Below are positions 1 to 5,613 of a stretch of 6,022 nucleotides of DNA, one piece after another. The notes under the pieces are model-generated. The model worked only from the letters and a program-made list of their open reading frames with translations, had not been told where the DNA came from and did not search any database. A program made the translations under genes and the position numbers. This DNA comes from Lachnospiraceae bacterium. Lineage in GTDB: Bacteria; Bacillota; Clostridia; Lachnospirales; Lachnospiraceae. How positions within the stretch are numbered: the first letter of the stretch is position 1; every line of letters starts with the position of its first letter. The DNA lies in contig JAJQCU010000091.1 in assembly GCA_021202575.1 (NCBI GenBank), positions 1 through 6,022 on the forward strand, written 5' to 3'.

Positions 1-268
1 CGCACCTTGCAATGGGCGGCGTAAAATCCTGCCTGAGCACCAGCGTATTGCCGTCCTTGTCAAAAAGCTTGTACAGATCCTTGCTGGGCGTGGTGCCCAC
101 TTCCCTGGAAAATACGTCAAAAAATTCAAAGGTCGGCGTCTCAATGGGTTCGTAGCCGAAGCTGTCGATTGTCTTACGCACCGCCGTCTCCACCTGACGC
201 TTGCGGCGCAGCTCCGCCCCGTAAAGATCCCTCACCCCCTCCGGAGTGTGCGATATATTCAAACTCAT
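1..268 (-). CDS. hisZ: ATP phosphoribosyltransferase regulatory subunit HisZ, N-terminal part (cut by left window edge)
   Basis: Only the first 89 codons are present; the gene continues past base 1. The ATG (266-268) follows a good ribosome binding site, GGGAGAGG on the minus strand at 275-282, 6 nt away. The peptide reads as the start of a class II histidyl-tRNA-synthetase-like core: TPEGVRDLYG (residues 8-17), PIETPTFEFFDVF (41-53), the GTTPSKDLYKLFD stretch (58-70) and LVLRQDFTPPIARC (76-89). The TFEFFDVF and DFTP..ARC wording is what I know from clostridial HisZ rather than HisS, where LRPEGTA is usual. HisZ has no aminoacylation activity; it binds the short-form HisG and makes it active and histidine-sensitive in the first step of histidine biosynthesis in the cytoplasm. 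Residue 80 is Gln where Pro is usual in LRPDFTP, a minor oddity. hisG and other his genes would be expected to the left, outside the window. A HisS paralogue is the main alternative. Confidence 0.82.
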   Translation of the reverse strand, partial: MSLNISHTPEGVRDLYGAELRRKRQVETAVRKTIDSFGYEPIETPTFEFFDVFSREVGTTPSKDLYKLFDKDGNTLVLRQDFTPPIARC

Positions 269-290
269 AATTTACCTCTCCCAATCAGAC

Positions 291-310
291 ATGTCCGTTG
301 ACGCGGACAT
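291..310 (-). other. Hairpin just upstream of the hisZ ribosome binding site
   Basis: ATGTCCG (291-297) and CGGACAT (304-310) form a perfect 7-bp stem with a 6-nt loop in the hisZ leader. Its 3' side ends 8 nt before the Shine-Dalgarno sequence (275-282). It could affect ribosome access or mRNA stability. I could not find a leader segment complementary to the Shine-Dalgarno sequence, so a switching mechanism is not evident. Confidence 0.45.
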
Positions 311-335
311 CGCTGTATATCAAAGTCAACCGCTT

Positions 336-377
336 CGCTCCGGAACGATATTATGCTAATTCTGGTTCCGGTGAGCG
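336..377 (-). other. Leader hairpin in hisZ mRNA
   Basis: The arms CGCTCCGGAAC (336-346) and GTTCCGGTGAGCG (365-377) are complementary over 11 bp with a 2-nt bulge, closing an 18-nt loop. This is the strongest stem in the 5' untranslated region of hisZ. It is not followed by a U-run, so it is not an intrinsic terminator. The leader shows no T-box signature (no AGGGTGG.ACCGCG-like stretch) and no run of His codons, so its purpose is open. Confidence 0.5.
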
Positions 378-441
378 CCCTGTTTCTGCTTTAGCGCGTT
401 ACAGTGCTAATTTGATAGTGCGGTGACGTGTATCCTTATGT

Positions 442-469
442 AGTATACACATTTCGTATGAAATGTCAA
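442..469 (-). promoter_or_regulatory. Sigma-A-type promoter of hisZ
   Basis: On the minus strand there is a perfect -35 box TTGACA (464-469), a 16-bp spacer and a near-consensus -10 box TATACT (442-447). The start of transcription would fall near 435, giving a leader of about 167 nt before the hisZ ATG. It is the strongest promoter-like sequence in the window and is correctly placed and oriented for hisZ. Confidence 0.75.
449..466. promoter_or_regulatory. 18-bp palindromic operator candidate inside the hisZ promoter spacer
   Basis: The sequence ACATTTCgtatGAAATGT has perfect 7-bp arms (449-455 and 460-466) around a 4-bp centre. It occupies the spacer between the -35 and -10 boxes and overlaps the -35 by three bases. 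A dimeric protein bound here would block RNA polymerase, so it looks like a repressor operator. The protein cannot be named from sequence. Since the gene is for histidine biosynthesis, a histidine-responsive repressor, for example of the TrpR-like HisR/YerC type described in Firmicutes, is one candidate; I did not match the site to a known consensus. Confidence 0.55.
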
Positions 470-470
470 C

Positions 471-507
471 CTCTGTCATCAGAGAAATCCTGACATCTCT
501 GTCATCA
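471..507. repeat. 11-bp direct repeat, period 26 bp, directly behind the hisZ -35 box
   Basis: CTCTGTCATCA occurs at 471-481 and again at 497-507. On the minus strand the first copy starts one base behind the -35 box and the second lies two and a half helical turns further upstream. Each copy is also part of a small inverted repeat: CTCTGtcatCAGAG (471-484) and TGACAtctcTGTCA (491-504). Position and spacing would suit an activator or an extended repressor array on hisZ; this is inference. Confidence 0.5.
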
Positions 508-549
508 CGACTTTTTCCCTGAATCTGTTTACTCGCTATGCTTCCCCAA

Positions 550-589
550 CCGCTGAATAGCAGCCCGCCACCAGAGAAATCTTCAGCGG
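550..589. repeat. 8-bp inverted repeat with 24-nt loop
   Basis: CCGCTGAA (550-557) is matched exactly by TTCAGCGG (582-589). The loop contains one of the GAAATCTT copies. There is no adjacent T-run, so I do not call a terminator. It belongs to the repeat-rich stretch between the hisZ and lipoprotein promoters. Confidence 0.4.
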
Positions 590-605
590 GAAATCTTAAG
601 GCTGA

Positions 606-623
606 GTTACTGTGAACAGTAAC
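606..623. repeat. Perfect 7-bp palindrome with TGAA loop, flanked by direct repeats
   Basis: GTTACTG TGAA CAGTAAC forms a perfect 7-bp stem around a 4-nt loop. It is bracketed by GAAATCTTAAG at 590-600 and 630-640, and by GGCTGA-like words next to each. The centre lies about 45 bp upstream of the lipoprotein -35 box. It may be a protein-binding site or part of a dispersed palindromic element. Confidence 0.5.
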
Positions 624-660
624 AGGGCTGAAATCTTAAGAAACGATTTTTCTGAGCGCC

Positions 661-689
661 TTGATTTATAAAAAGCCATGTGGTAAGAT
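661..689 (+). promoter_or_regulatory. Promoter of the small lipoprotein gene
   Basis: A -35 box TTGATT (661-666), a 17-bp spacer and a -10 box TAAGAT (684-689) are correctly placed for the plus-strand gene starting at 735. Transcription would begin near 696, giving a leader of about 39 nt. The promoter is divergent from that of hisZ. Confidence 0.55.
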
Positions 690-734
690 AACCTTTGTTT
701 GTCGGTACATTCACAGAAAATTACAGGGGAAACC

Positions 735-1211
735 ATGTCCAATAAAATTTTTACTGCTGTCATTTGTATTCTGTGTGTCTTTGTCCTCAGCGGCTGCGCC
801 ACCTCAAACAGCGTCAAGATCGCCAGCTTTGAGGCACAGATCAGCACCATCATTGACAGCATTGAGGAAATTAATGAAAATATGAACGCCATCGACCCGG
901 ACTCCGATTCCGCCGGTACGCAGATGCTGAAATACATGAAGGAGCTCTCCTCGGCCATCGACAATCTGGCCGCCATTGAGGTGCCCTCCGGCGAGTATCA
1001 GTATGTCAATGACCTGGCGGTGGAGGCCCAGGAATACATCAGCGAAGCGATTACGCTTTACAGCCAGATTCTGTCCTCCGGCGCGGAATACGCCCCGGAT
1101 ATCGCGGACGAAGCCTGGCAATATTATCAGAAGGCCTGCCGCCGGATCAGCGTTATCGTTTCCCTGCTGCACGGCAACACGCCCTCCGACGTCGAAATTT
1201 CCTATGGATAA
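735..1211 (+). CDS. Small secreted lipoprotein of unknown function
   Basis: This encodes 158 residues. I chose the ATG at 735 because AGGGG (725-729) stands 5 nt before it and the signal peptide then has normal length; the frame also opens from a TTG at 699, but that falls only a few bases after the predicted transcription start. The N-terminus is a lipoprotein signal: short basic start MSNK, hydrophobic core IFTAVICILCVFV, and lipobox LSGC with Cys21 as the lipidated residue. The mature part (about 138 residues) is acidic and appears almost wholly helical, with stretches such as QISTIIDSIEEINENMNAI and LAVEAQEYISEAITLYSQIL that would suit a helical bundle on the outer face of the membrane. 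I recognise no enzymatic motif or named family. It has its own promoter, is alone on this strand, and is convergent with the phosphatase gene. Confidence 0.85.
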   Translation: MSNKIFTAVICILCVFVLSGCATSNSVKIASFEAQISTIIDSIEEINENMNAIDPDSDSAGTQMLKYMKELSSAIDNLAAIEVPSGEYQYVNDLAVEAQEYISEAITLYSQILSSGAEYAPDIADEAWQYYQKACRRISVIVSLLHGNTPSDVEISYG

Positions 1212-1218
1212 ATGAAAC

Positions 1219-1341
1219 TGTCACGAAGTAATCTGCGAATCACAGATCACAAAAGCCTCGCTGCAGCTCGCTATGCCTCCGTTTTTATGGCCTGTGCTTC
1301 GCGCGTTATTCGGCACAATCTGCACAAGTTATTTCGTGACA
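1219..1341. repeat. 123-bp imperfect inverted repeat filling the convergent intergenic gap
   Basis: TGTCACGAAGTAA (1219-1231) pairs with TTATTTCGTGACA (1329-1341) over 13 positions with one G-T wobble. Inside it, GCGAATCACAG (1235-1245) pairs with CTGTGCTTCGC (1292-1302) at 10 of 11 positions. The element begins 8 bases after the lipoprotein stop and ends 5 bases before the phosphatase stop. A T-run (1282-1286) is present, but no compact GC stem stands directly before it, so it is not a textbook terminator, though so long a fold between convergent genes could end or protect both transcripts. Terminal inverted repeats with no coding capacity would also suit a MITE-like or palindromic dispersed element; I see no clear target-site duplication. 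Confidence 0.6.
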
Positions 1342-1345
1342 ATCC

Positions 1346-2185
1346 CTAATCGAGCGCGAACTTCCTGACCGCGTAAGCCACGCCGTTTTCATTGTTGCTC
1401 TTCGTCACGTAATCCACCATTTTCAGTATCTCCGGCTCTGAATTGGCCATCCCCACGCTGAACCCGGCCTTTTGCAGCATATCAAGGTCATTGCCGCTGT
1501 CGCCGATGGCCATAGTCTGCTCCGGCGCAATTCCAAGAATTTCAGCAAGCTTCAAAAGGGCCACCCCCTTGGTGGCGCTTGCTTTGGTAAACTCCACATT
1601 GCCCACGCCCCCGGACACCATCACAAAATCCCGGAACTGTCCGCACCAGTCCACGGCTTCCTGCCGGTAAAAGGGCTTCCCATCCGGCCCGGCGGTAAAA
1701 TTCACCGTCACCTTCTCCGACCCCTTCGCATAGCTTCTCATAAGGGCCATCACGTCCGGCACCTCCTCCCTGCAGGAGCGAAAATATACCTTAAATGGCT
1801 CGTCCGTGTTCATCTGTTCGATGAGTCCCGCTTTTGAGTAATCGATGTAGGCGTGTCCGTTGTAAAAAACATCGCAGATCACCGGCATTTTCATCAGCCC
1901 CTCCACCATGGCAAGAGCCTCGCTGCGGGGCATGGGGTCCTCGTACAGGCATACCTCCCGCTCCAGGTCGTAGAGGGACGCCCCGTTGGTGCAGATGGCG
2001 TATTTTAATCCGCGAAGCTTCCTTGCCTCCTTTGGAATACCGTAAAAGGGTCTGCCGGTGGCGATGACCACCTGCACTCCGGCGGCGATGGCCTCCTCGC
2101 AGGCGCGCCTGTTTTCCTCCGATAATTTCTTTTGCGTATCAAATAAGGTGCCGTCCAGATCGACGGCGATCAGTCTGATGTCCAT
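1346..2185 (-). CDS. Cof-type HAD-superfamily sugar-phosphate phosphatase
   Basis: This encodes 279 residues, a normal length for Cof/IIB HAD hydrolases. The HAD motifs are all visible: motif I DLDGTL with nucleophile Asp9 and acid/base Asp11, motif II Thr43 in IATGRP, motif III Lys206 in ATKGVAL, and motif IV GDSGNDLDML (228-237) with the Mg-binding Asp229 and Asp233. The large insert between motifs II and III (about 80-195) is the C2B-type cap that sets substrate choice. Such enzymes hydrolyse phosphate from sugar phosphates, flavin precursors or similar small molecules in the cytoplasm; the substrate cannot be read from sequence. The ATG (2183-2185) follows GAGGA (2195-2199) 9 nt away. It lies 103 bp downstream of the signalling operon on the same strand and may be reached by read-through, since I see no clear promoter of its own. 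Confidence 0.93.
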   Translation of the reverse strand: MDIRLIAVDLDGTLFDTQKKLSEENRRACEEAIAAGVQVVIATGRPFYGIPKEARKLRGLKYAICTNGASLYDLEREVCLYEDPMPRSEALAMVEGLMKMPVICDVFYNGHAYIDYSKAGLIEQMNTDEPFKVYFRSCREEVPDVMALMRSYAKGSEKVTVNFTAGPDGKPFYRQEAVDWCGQFRDFVMVSGGVGNVEFTKASATKGVALLKLAEILGIAPEQTMAIGDSGNDLDMLQKAGFSVGMANSEPEILKMVDYVTKSNNENGVAYAVRKFALD

Positions 2186-2288
2186 TTTTCTTTTTCCTCA
2201 GCAATTATTTGACAACGAAAATCACGGATTAGCTCCTGACGCTGCCCCCGATGCGTCCCGTTTCACTTTTCATTTGCCGAAAAGCTTC
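2186..2288 (-). other. Gap between the two-component operon and the phosphatase gene
   Basis: These 103 bases hold only two weak hairpins: CTTTTC/GAAAAG (2266-2271 and 2279-2284) just after the upstream stop codon, and GACGC/GCGTC (2238-2242 and 2253-2257). Neither is followed by a minus-strand T-run, so no terminator is called. No convincing -35/-10 pair was found before the phosphatase gene. Co-transcription with the operon is therefore possible. Confidence 0.4.
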
Positions 2289-3347
2289 TCACCCAACGGC
2301 CGTCCTGAAATTAAACTCCGGAAACAAAGATGTCAAATCCCACAGGCCGACGCAGACATTGCTTCCGTATTTGGAATATTCTTCACTCTCATAGGTATTG
2401 ATCTGCGTCACCGCAGTCACCGTCACGTAAGAGCTTTCCTGCGCGCCGGGAACCTCCTCCGGGGATTTTACAGCAAAGCTTAAATAAAAGTCAACGCATT
2501 TCTCATAAACAGGGAATTTCACTCCCGTGAGAAAACCATCCTCCCGGGTCAGCTCAAAGGACCATCCGATTTCCGTATAATCAGAATCTGCCATCGATGG
2601 CTCCGCGTACAGGGAAGACATCACAAGCCAGTCCTCGCCGACATAAGGGTAGATAACCATGGCCGTAAGATCCGCATAGGAAAGGTTTGACATATCAAAA
2701 ACCAGATCATAAAACAGTTCAGAGTATACCTTAGCCGCCGCATTAGCGTCATTATCCGCAAACAAGCCTTCATAGGCTTCATAATTGTGCGTGTAATAAA
2801 GTCCGATAAAATACAGGGCGCCGGTCTGGGAATCCACCAGCACCCTGATCGTGTCATAGGTCGTGATATTGCCGTCATCGCTGATCAGCGGATCTCCGTT
2901 ATCCAGGTAAACAGTAATCAGTGTTGCCAGGAACATAATGTCGCTGTGGTCCTCCGCGTTGTAAACAGCGTACTGGGTGCTGGAAAGGCCCATGACGCTC
3001 CCGTCAAAAAAATCGCTGAAGTCGTAAACATACCCATCCGTGTTATCCGCCCGGTAAAGAGCCTTCAATAACAGCGTCACAATTTCCCCTGTGGAAAGCG
3101 AACCCTCCAGCTCCATCACCTCATATCTCGTTCCCTGAGATTTCAGGTACAGGTAGGTGGTATACCGCTCCGCGTCGTCCTCAATATAATTGCTGACCAG
3201 CACGCTGGAGATGTTGATCTCCTGATGCTCTGCGTAAACGGTCTGGCTGCCGGCCCGGTCCTGAATGGAAAAGAGAAACTTCGGGGCCAGCAGGGCGATC
3301 AGGACAATACACACCACAAACAAAAGATATTCAAGTCTGCGAAGCAT
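2289..3347 (-). CDS. Membrane-anchored extracytoplasmic protein of unrecognised family, third gene of two-component operon
   Basis: This encodes 352 residues from the ATG at 3345-3347, which has an excellent ribosome binding site (GGAGG, 3354-3358, 6 nt away). The open frame reaches back to 3425, but those extra codons are Arg/Trp-rich out-of-frame kinase sequence. Residues 1-5 are basic (MLRRL), residues 6-27 form one hydrophobic membrane segment, and the remaining 325 or so residues are acidic and rich in Tyr, Asp, Ser and Thr, as expected for an exported domain. I see no lipobox, catalytic motif or recognised repeat. The start lies inside the kinase gene (17-nt overlap), so translation is probably coupled and the protein likely acts with that kinase. 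YycH/YycI of the WalRK system show the same layout of one N-terminal helix plus an outside domain, but I see no homology and claim none. Confidence 0.85.
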   Translation of the reverse strand: MLRRLEYLLFVVCIVLIALLAPKFLFSIQDRAGSQTVYAEHQEINISSVLVSNYIEDDAERYTTYLYLKSQGTRYEVMELEGSLSTGEIVTLLLKALYRADNTDGYVYDFSDFFDGSVMGLSSTQYAVYNAEDHSDIMFLATLITVYLDNGDPLISDDGNITTYDTIRVLVDSQTGALYFIGLYYTHNYEAYEGLFADNDANAAAKVYSELFYDLVFDMSNLSYADLTAMVIYPYVGEDWLVMSSLYAEPSMADSDYTEIGWSFELTREDGFLTGVKFPVYEKCVDFYLSFAVKSPEEVPGAQESSYVTVTAVTQINTYESEEYSKYGSNVCVGLWDLTSLFPEFNFRTAVG

Positions 3348-4860
3348 TCTTCTCCTCCCTGCGCATTTCCTCCACCGACGGGAAGGAAAGCCGGATGGCG
3401 GTTCCCTCGCCCACATCGCTGACAATCTTTAAAGTGCCTCTGTGGAGATTGATGATGGTCTGGCAAAGGGCCAGTCCGATGCCCGCTCCTCCCTGCTTTC
3501 TGGCGCGGGATTTGTCTACCATGTAGAAGGCCTCGGTCACCCGGCCGATCTCCTCCTTGGGGATTCCTCTGCCGTTGTCCACAACTGTGATCTGATAGCC
3601 GCCGTCAGCCCGTTTTTGCCCGCGCAGCACAACAAATCCGCCTTTCTCCACCGCTTTATCGGCGTTGGAAATCAGATTATACAATAAAGAGAGGAGCAGA
3701 TCCATATCTCCCCAAATAAAGCCCTTCTCAAAGACCGCCTTTCCCTGAATTTCCTCCTGCTCCCAGACAGGGCGCATGGTGACGCGGATATTTTCCTCCA
3801 GCTTTTTCACATCAATGATACTGCCGTTCAGAGGATGCCGCTCCACGCTGGCCAGCTCCATCAGCTTATAGGAAAGGCTTTCCAGCCGCTTTCCCTGGGA
3901 ATAAATATAGTAATAGGCCTCCCTCCGCTCCTCCTCCGTCATTTTCACGGTGTTCAGCATGTCCGCGTAGCCGATGATGGAAGCCAGCGGCGTTTTCAGT
4001 TCGTGAGCGAAGGCGTTGGTAAAGTCCTCCTTCTGTCTGGCTTCCAGCTCCTTCCGGCGGGCCTCCTGTTCCTTTTCCCTGGCGATCTGTTCCTGTTCCG
4101 TGATATAGTTTAACAGAGTGTCCGCCATCTTGTCAAAGTTTTTCGCAAGCTCCCCGATCTCGTCCCCGGAACGGTAGCCGCTTCGTTTCGTGTAATCCCC
4201 CGCGGCGATCTGGTTGACCACTCCGCCAAGCCTTTCAATGGGCCGGGTGAGAGCCCTGGAGAGAATGGCCACCAGAACCGCGCCAACGGCCAAAAGCACC
4301 AGCACGGCAATCCAGTACTGATGCATATAATACTCTCTGTCGGAATAGGTTTCGGAAATATCCTGATAGATTCCCAGCACAATCGTATCGCTGCCGGTAT
4401 CGTAGGAAATAATCTGCACAAGAACGTGCATTCCATCATAGCTTCGGGAAAGCTTCTGTATCCCGTAGACACTGTTGTGAGTCTCGTCAATATTCTCCGC
4501 CATCTCCACAATATAAGAGGTCAGGCCGCCCGCCATCCCTGACGTCACCAAAAGCCATGGATCGCTGCCCGCGATAATGCTGCCGGAGGCATAGGCAAAG
4601 TATCCCACCGTCCGGTCACCGGTGCTCAGGGAAATGGAATCAAGCGCCGCCTGTATGGCATAGTCCTCCCCGTAAATTTCATAGGAGGCGTAGGAGGTAT
4701 CAAACAGATACCACAGCATCTGAAGCTGCTGGAAGGCCTGGTCCTTCTCCTTATCCAGCAGCCGCTGAAAGTCCGAGTTCAGCATCCACAGGCCGAAAAT
4801 GGTAAAGGCGGCCGCCAGAATGGAGAGCATGGATAAAAACAGTTTGTCAGCGAATTTCAT
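3331..4860 (-). CDS. Two-component sensor histidine kinase (HAMP, HisKA, HATPase)
   Basis: This encodes 509 residues. A first membrane helix (about 7-27) and a second (about 181-203) bracket an outside sensor region of about 150 residues, whose end GIYQDISETYSDREYY resembles the close of Cache/PDC-type sensor domains (inference). A HAMP linker follows (about 203-255), then a Glu/Lys/Arg-rich coiled segment (254-280). The H-box FAHELKTPLASI holds the phospho-acceptor His286. The ATPase part shows the N-box NLISNADKAV (395-404), G1 DNGRGIP (428-434), an F-box-like AFYMVDKSRAR and G2 GGAGIGLAL (457-465), so it looks fully active. It should phosphorylate the regulator encoded just upstream, with which its ATG overlaps by 4 nt (ATGA). 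GAGGG at 4870-4874 can serve as ribosome binding site. The stimulus is unknown; the neighbouring amidase hints at the cell envelope but does not prove it. Confidence 0.95.
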   Translation of the reverse strand: MKFADKLFLSMLSILAAAFTIFGLWMLNSDFQRLLDKEKDQAFQQLQMLWYLFDTSYASYEIYGEDYAIQAALDSISLSTGDRTVGYFAYASGSIIAGSDPWLLVTSGMAGGLTSYIVEMAENIDETHNSVYGIQKLSRSYDGMHVLVQIISYDTGSDTIVLGIYQDISETYSDREYYMHQYWIAVLVLLAVGAVLVAILSRALTRPIERLGGVVNQIAAGDYTKRSGYRSGDEIGELAKNFDKMADTLLNYITEQEQIAREKEQEARRKELEARQKEDFTNAFAHELKTPLASIIGYADMLNTVKMTEEERREAYYYIYSQGKRLESLSYKLMELASVERHPLNGSIIDVKKLEENIRVTMRPVWEQEEIQGKAVFEKGFIWGDMDLLLSLLYNLISNADKAVEKGGFVVLRGQKRADGGYQITVVDNGRGIPKEEIGRVTEAFYMVDKSRARKQGGAGIGLALCQTIINLHRGTLKIVSDVGEGTAIRLSFPSVEEMRREEKNASQT

Positions 4861-5525
4861 GAAAGAGAGCCCTCACCCTCCAGACGATATCCCACCTTGT
4901 AGATGGTGGAGATTTCCTTATTCCAGTCCAGATTCTTTTTCAGACTCTGGATATGAATGTCCACGGTGAGGCCCATGCCCTCGCTGTCCCCGCCCCAGAC
5001 CTGTTCATAGATCCGATCCCGGTACAGGGCGATATTGCGGTTTCTGGCGAGCAGCAGCAAAAGGTCGTATTCCTTTAAGGTCAGCCGGATCTGCTCCCCG
5101 TTTTTTTCCACAGTGCGGGACACCGTATCGATCACAATGTCAAATACGCGAAGCTGTGTGTCCGCCTTGTGATAACGGCGAAGCACCACCTCCACCCGGG
5201 CTAAGAGCTCGGCGATCTCAAAGGGCTTGGTCAGGTAATCCTCCGCCCCCAGCTTCAGGCCCTTGACCTTCTGCTGCGTGCTGCCGAGAGCCGTCAGGAA
5301 AATCACCGGGACAGACAGGGAATTGGCGTAGCCTATCAGCTCGTAGCCGTCGATTTTGGGCAGCATGATATCCAGCAGGACCAGGTCAAAGGGCTCGCTC
5401 TCCAGAAAATTGGCGGCCTCCTCCCCGTCCGCCGCCCAGGCACAGCTGTAGCCGGCTTTTTTTAAGTTCATCCTGATCAGATTGGCGATGGGCTCCTCGT
5501 CCTCGGCGATTAAAATTCTGTACAT
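4857..5525 (-). CDS. OmpR/PhoB-family DNA-binding response regulator
   Basis: This encodes 222 residues from the ATG at 5523-5525, preceded by AGAGGGG (5533-5539) at 7 nt. An in-frame ATG at 5570 would add 15 residues before the normal receiver start MYRILIAEDEEP and would lie at the predicted transcription start, so it is not used here. The receiver domain shows the acidic pair Glu8/Asp9, phospho-acceptor Asp52 in LLDIMLP, switch Thr78 in FLTA and Lys100 in TKPF. The C-terminal winged helix (about 125-218) has the usual LTLKEYDLLLLLARN, TVDIHIQSLKKNL and ISTIYKVGYRLE blocks. On phosphorylation by the overlapping kinase it should dimerise and bind direct repeats in target promoters. Targets may include its own operon or the upstream amidase gene, but that is inference. 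Confidence 0.96.
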   Translation of the reverse strand: MYRILIAEDEEPIANLIRMNLKKAGYSCAWAADGEEAANFLESEPFDLVLLDIMLPKIDGYELIGYANSLSVPVIFLTALGSTQQKVKGLKLGAEDYLTKPFEIAELLARVEVVLRRYHKADTQLRVFDIVIDTVSRTVEKNGEQIRLTLKEYDLLLLLARNRNIALYRDRIYEQVWGGDSEGMGLTVDIHIQSLKKNLDWNKEISTIYKVGYRLEGEGSLS

Positions 5526-5578
5526 CTGTTTACCCCTCTGATAATCCTGCTGACTCTCCGGTAATTTCATTTGCTCTT

Positions 5579-5607
5579 ATGACAATTTCCATAAAAGGAT
5601 TCGTCAA
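5579..5607 (-). promoter_or_regulatory. Candidate promoter of the two-component operon
   Basis: On the minus strand, TTGACG (5602-5607) is followed after 17 bp by TGTCAT (5579-5584): five of six and four of six matches to consensus. Transcription would begin near 5571, about 45 nt before the chosen regulator start. The -10 box is weak, so the promoter may need an activator. The box lies within the 88-bp gap after the amidase stop; no terminator hairpin for the amidase gene is visible there, so read-through is also possible. Confidence 0.4.
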
Positions 5608-5613
5608 TTCCGT

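Larger units (their letters stand above)
480..640. repeat. Cluster of four GAAATC-core repeats in the divergent intergenic region
   Basis: The 12-base word CAGAGAAATC(C/T)T occurs at 480-491 and 572-583, and GAAATCTTAAG occurs at 590-600 and 630-640. Thus four copies of GAAATC lie in 161 bp in the same orientation. The last two copies flank the hairpin at 606-623 at a 40-bp period. The cluster ends 20 bp before the -35 box of the lipoprotein promoter and begins just behind the hisZ promoter. It may be a regulatory array for either gene or the remains of a dispersed intergenic repeat. No gene is seen in 269-734. Confidence 0.5.

Noticed and set aside
272..310. 12-codon minus-strand leader ORF ending just before hisZ
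   Set aside because: It has a weak ribosome binding site, contains no histidine codons and overlaps the hairpin; there is no sign of attenuation.
269..435. T-box riboswitch in the hisZ leader
   Set aside because: The conserved AGGGTGG.ACCGCG-like T-box stretch and a terminator/antiterminator pair are absent.
699..734. Upstream TTG start adding 12 residues to the lipoprotein
   Set aside because: It would push the lipobox away from a normal signal length, lies only a few bases after the predicted transcription start, and the ATG at 735 has AGGGG 5 nt before it.
804..1172. 122-codon minus-strand open frame antisense to the lipoprotein gene
   Set aside because: It mirrors the real gene, with no independent promoter or ribosome binding site; the plus-strand protein has a convincing signal peptide.
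532..1280. Shared word CTCGCTATGC(T/C)TCC at 532-545 and 1267-1280
   Set aside because: A 13 of 14 match in a 6-kb window is expected a few times by chance, so it is not evidence of a repeat family without a genome search.
2238..2257. GACGC/GCGTC hairpin as terminator of the two-component operon
   Set aside because: The stem is only 5 bp with a 10-nt loop and no T-run follows on the minus strand.
2058..2483. 141-codon plus-strand open frame across the phosphatase start and the gap
   Set aside because: It is antisense to two well-supported genes, has no ribosome binding site or recognisable protein features, and reflects the GC-rich codon use of the opposite strand.
3348..3425. N-terminal extension of the third operon protein
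   Set aside because: The extra residues are Arg/Trp/Pro-rich sequence read out of frame from the end of the kinase gene; the ATG at 3345-3347 has a strong ribosome binding site and is followed at once by a membrane helix.
5526..5570. Upstream ATG of the response regulator
   Set aside because: It adds 15 residues before the standard receiver start and sits at the predicted transcription start; the ATG at 5523-5525 has AGAGGGG at a good distance.
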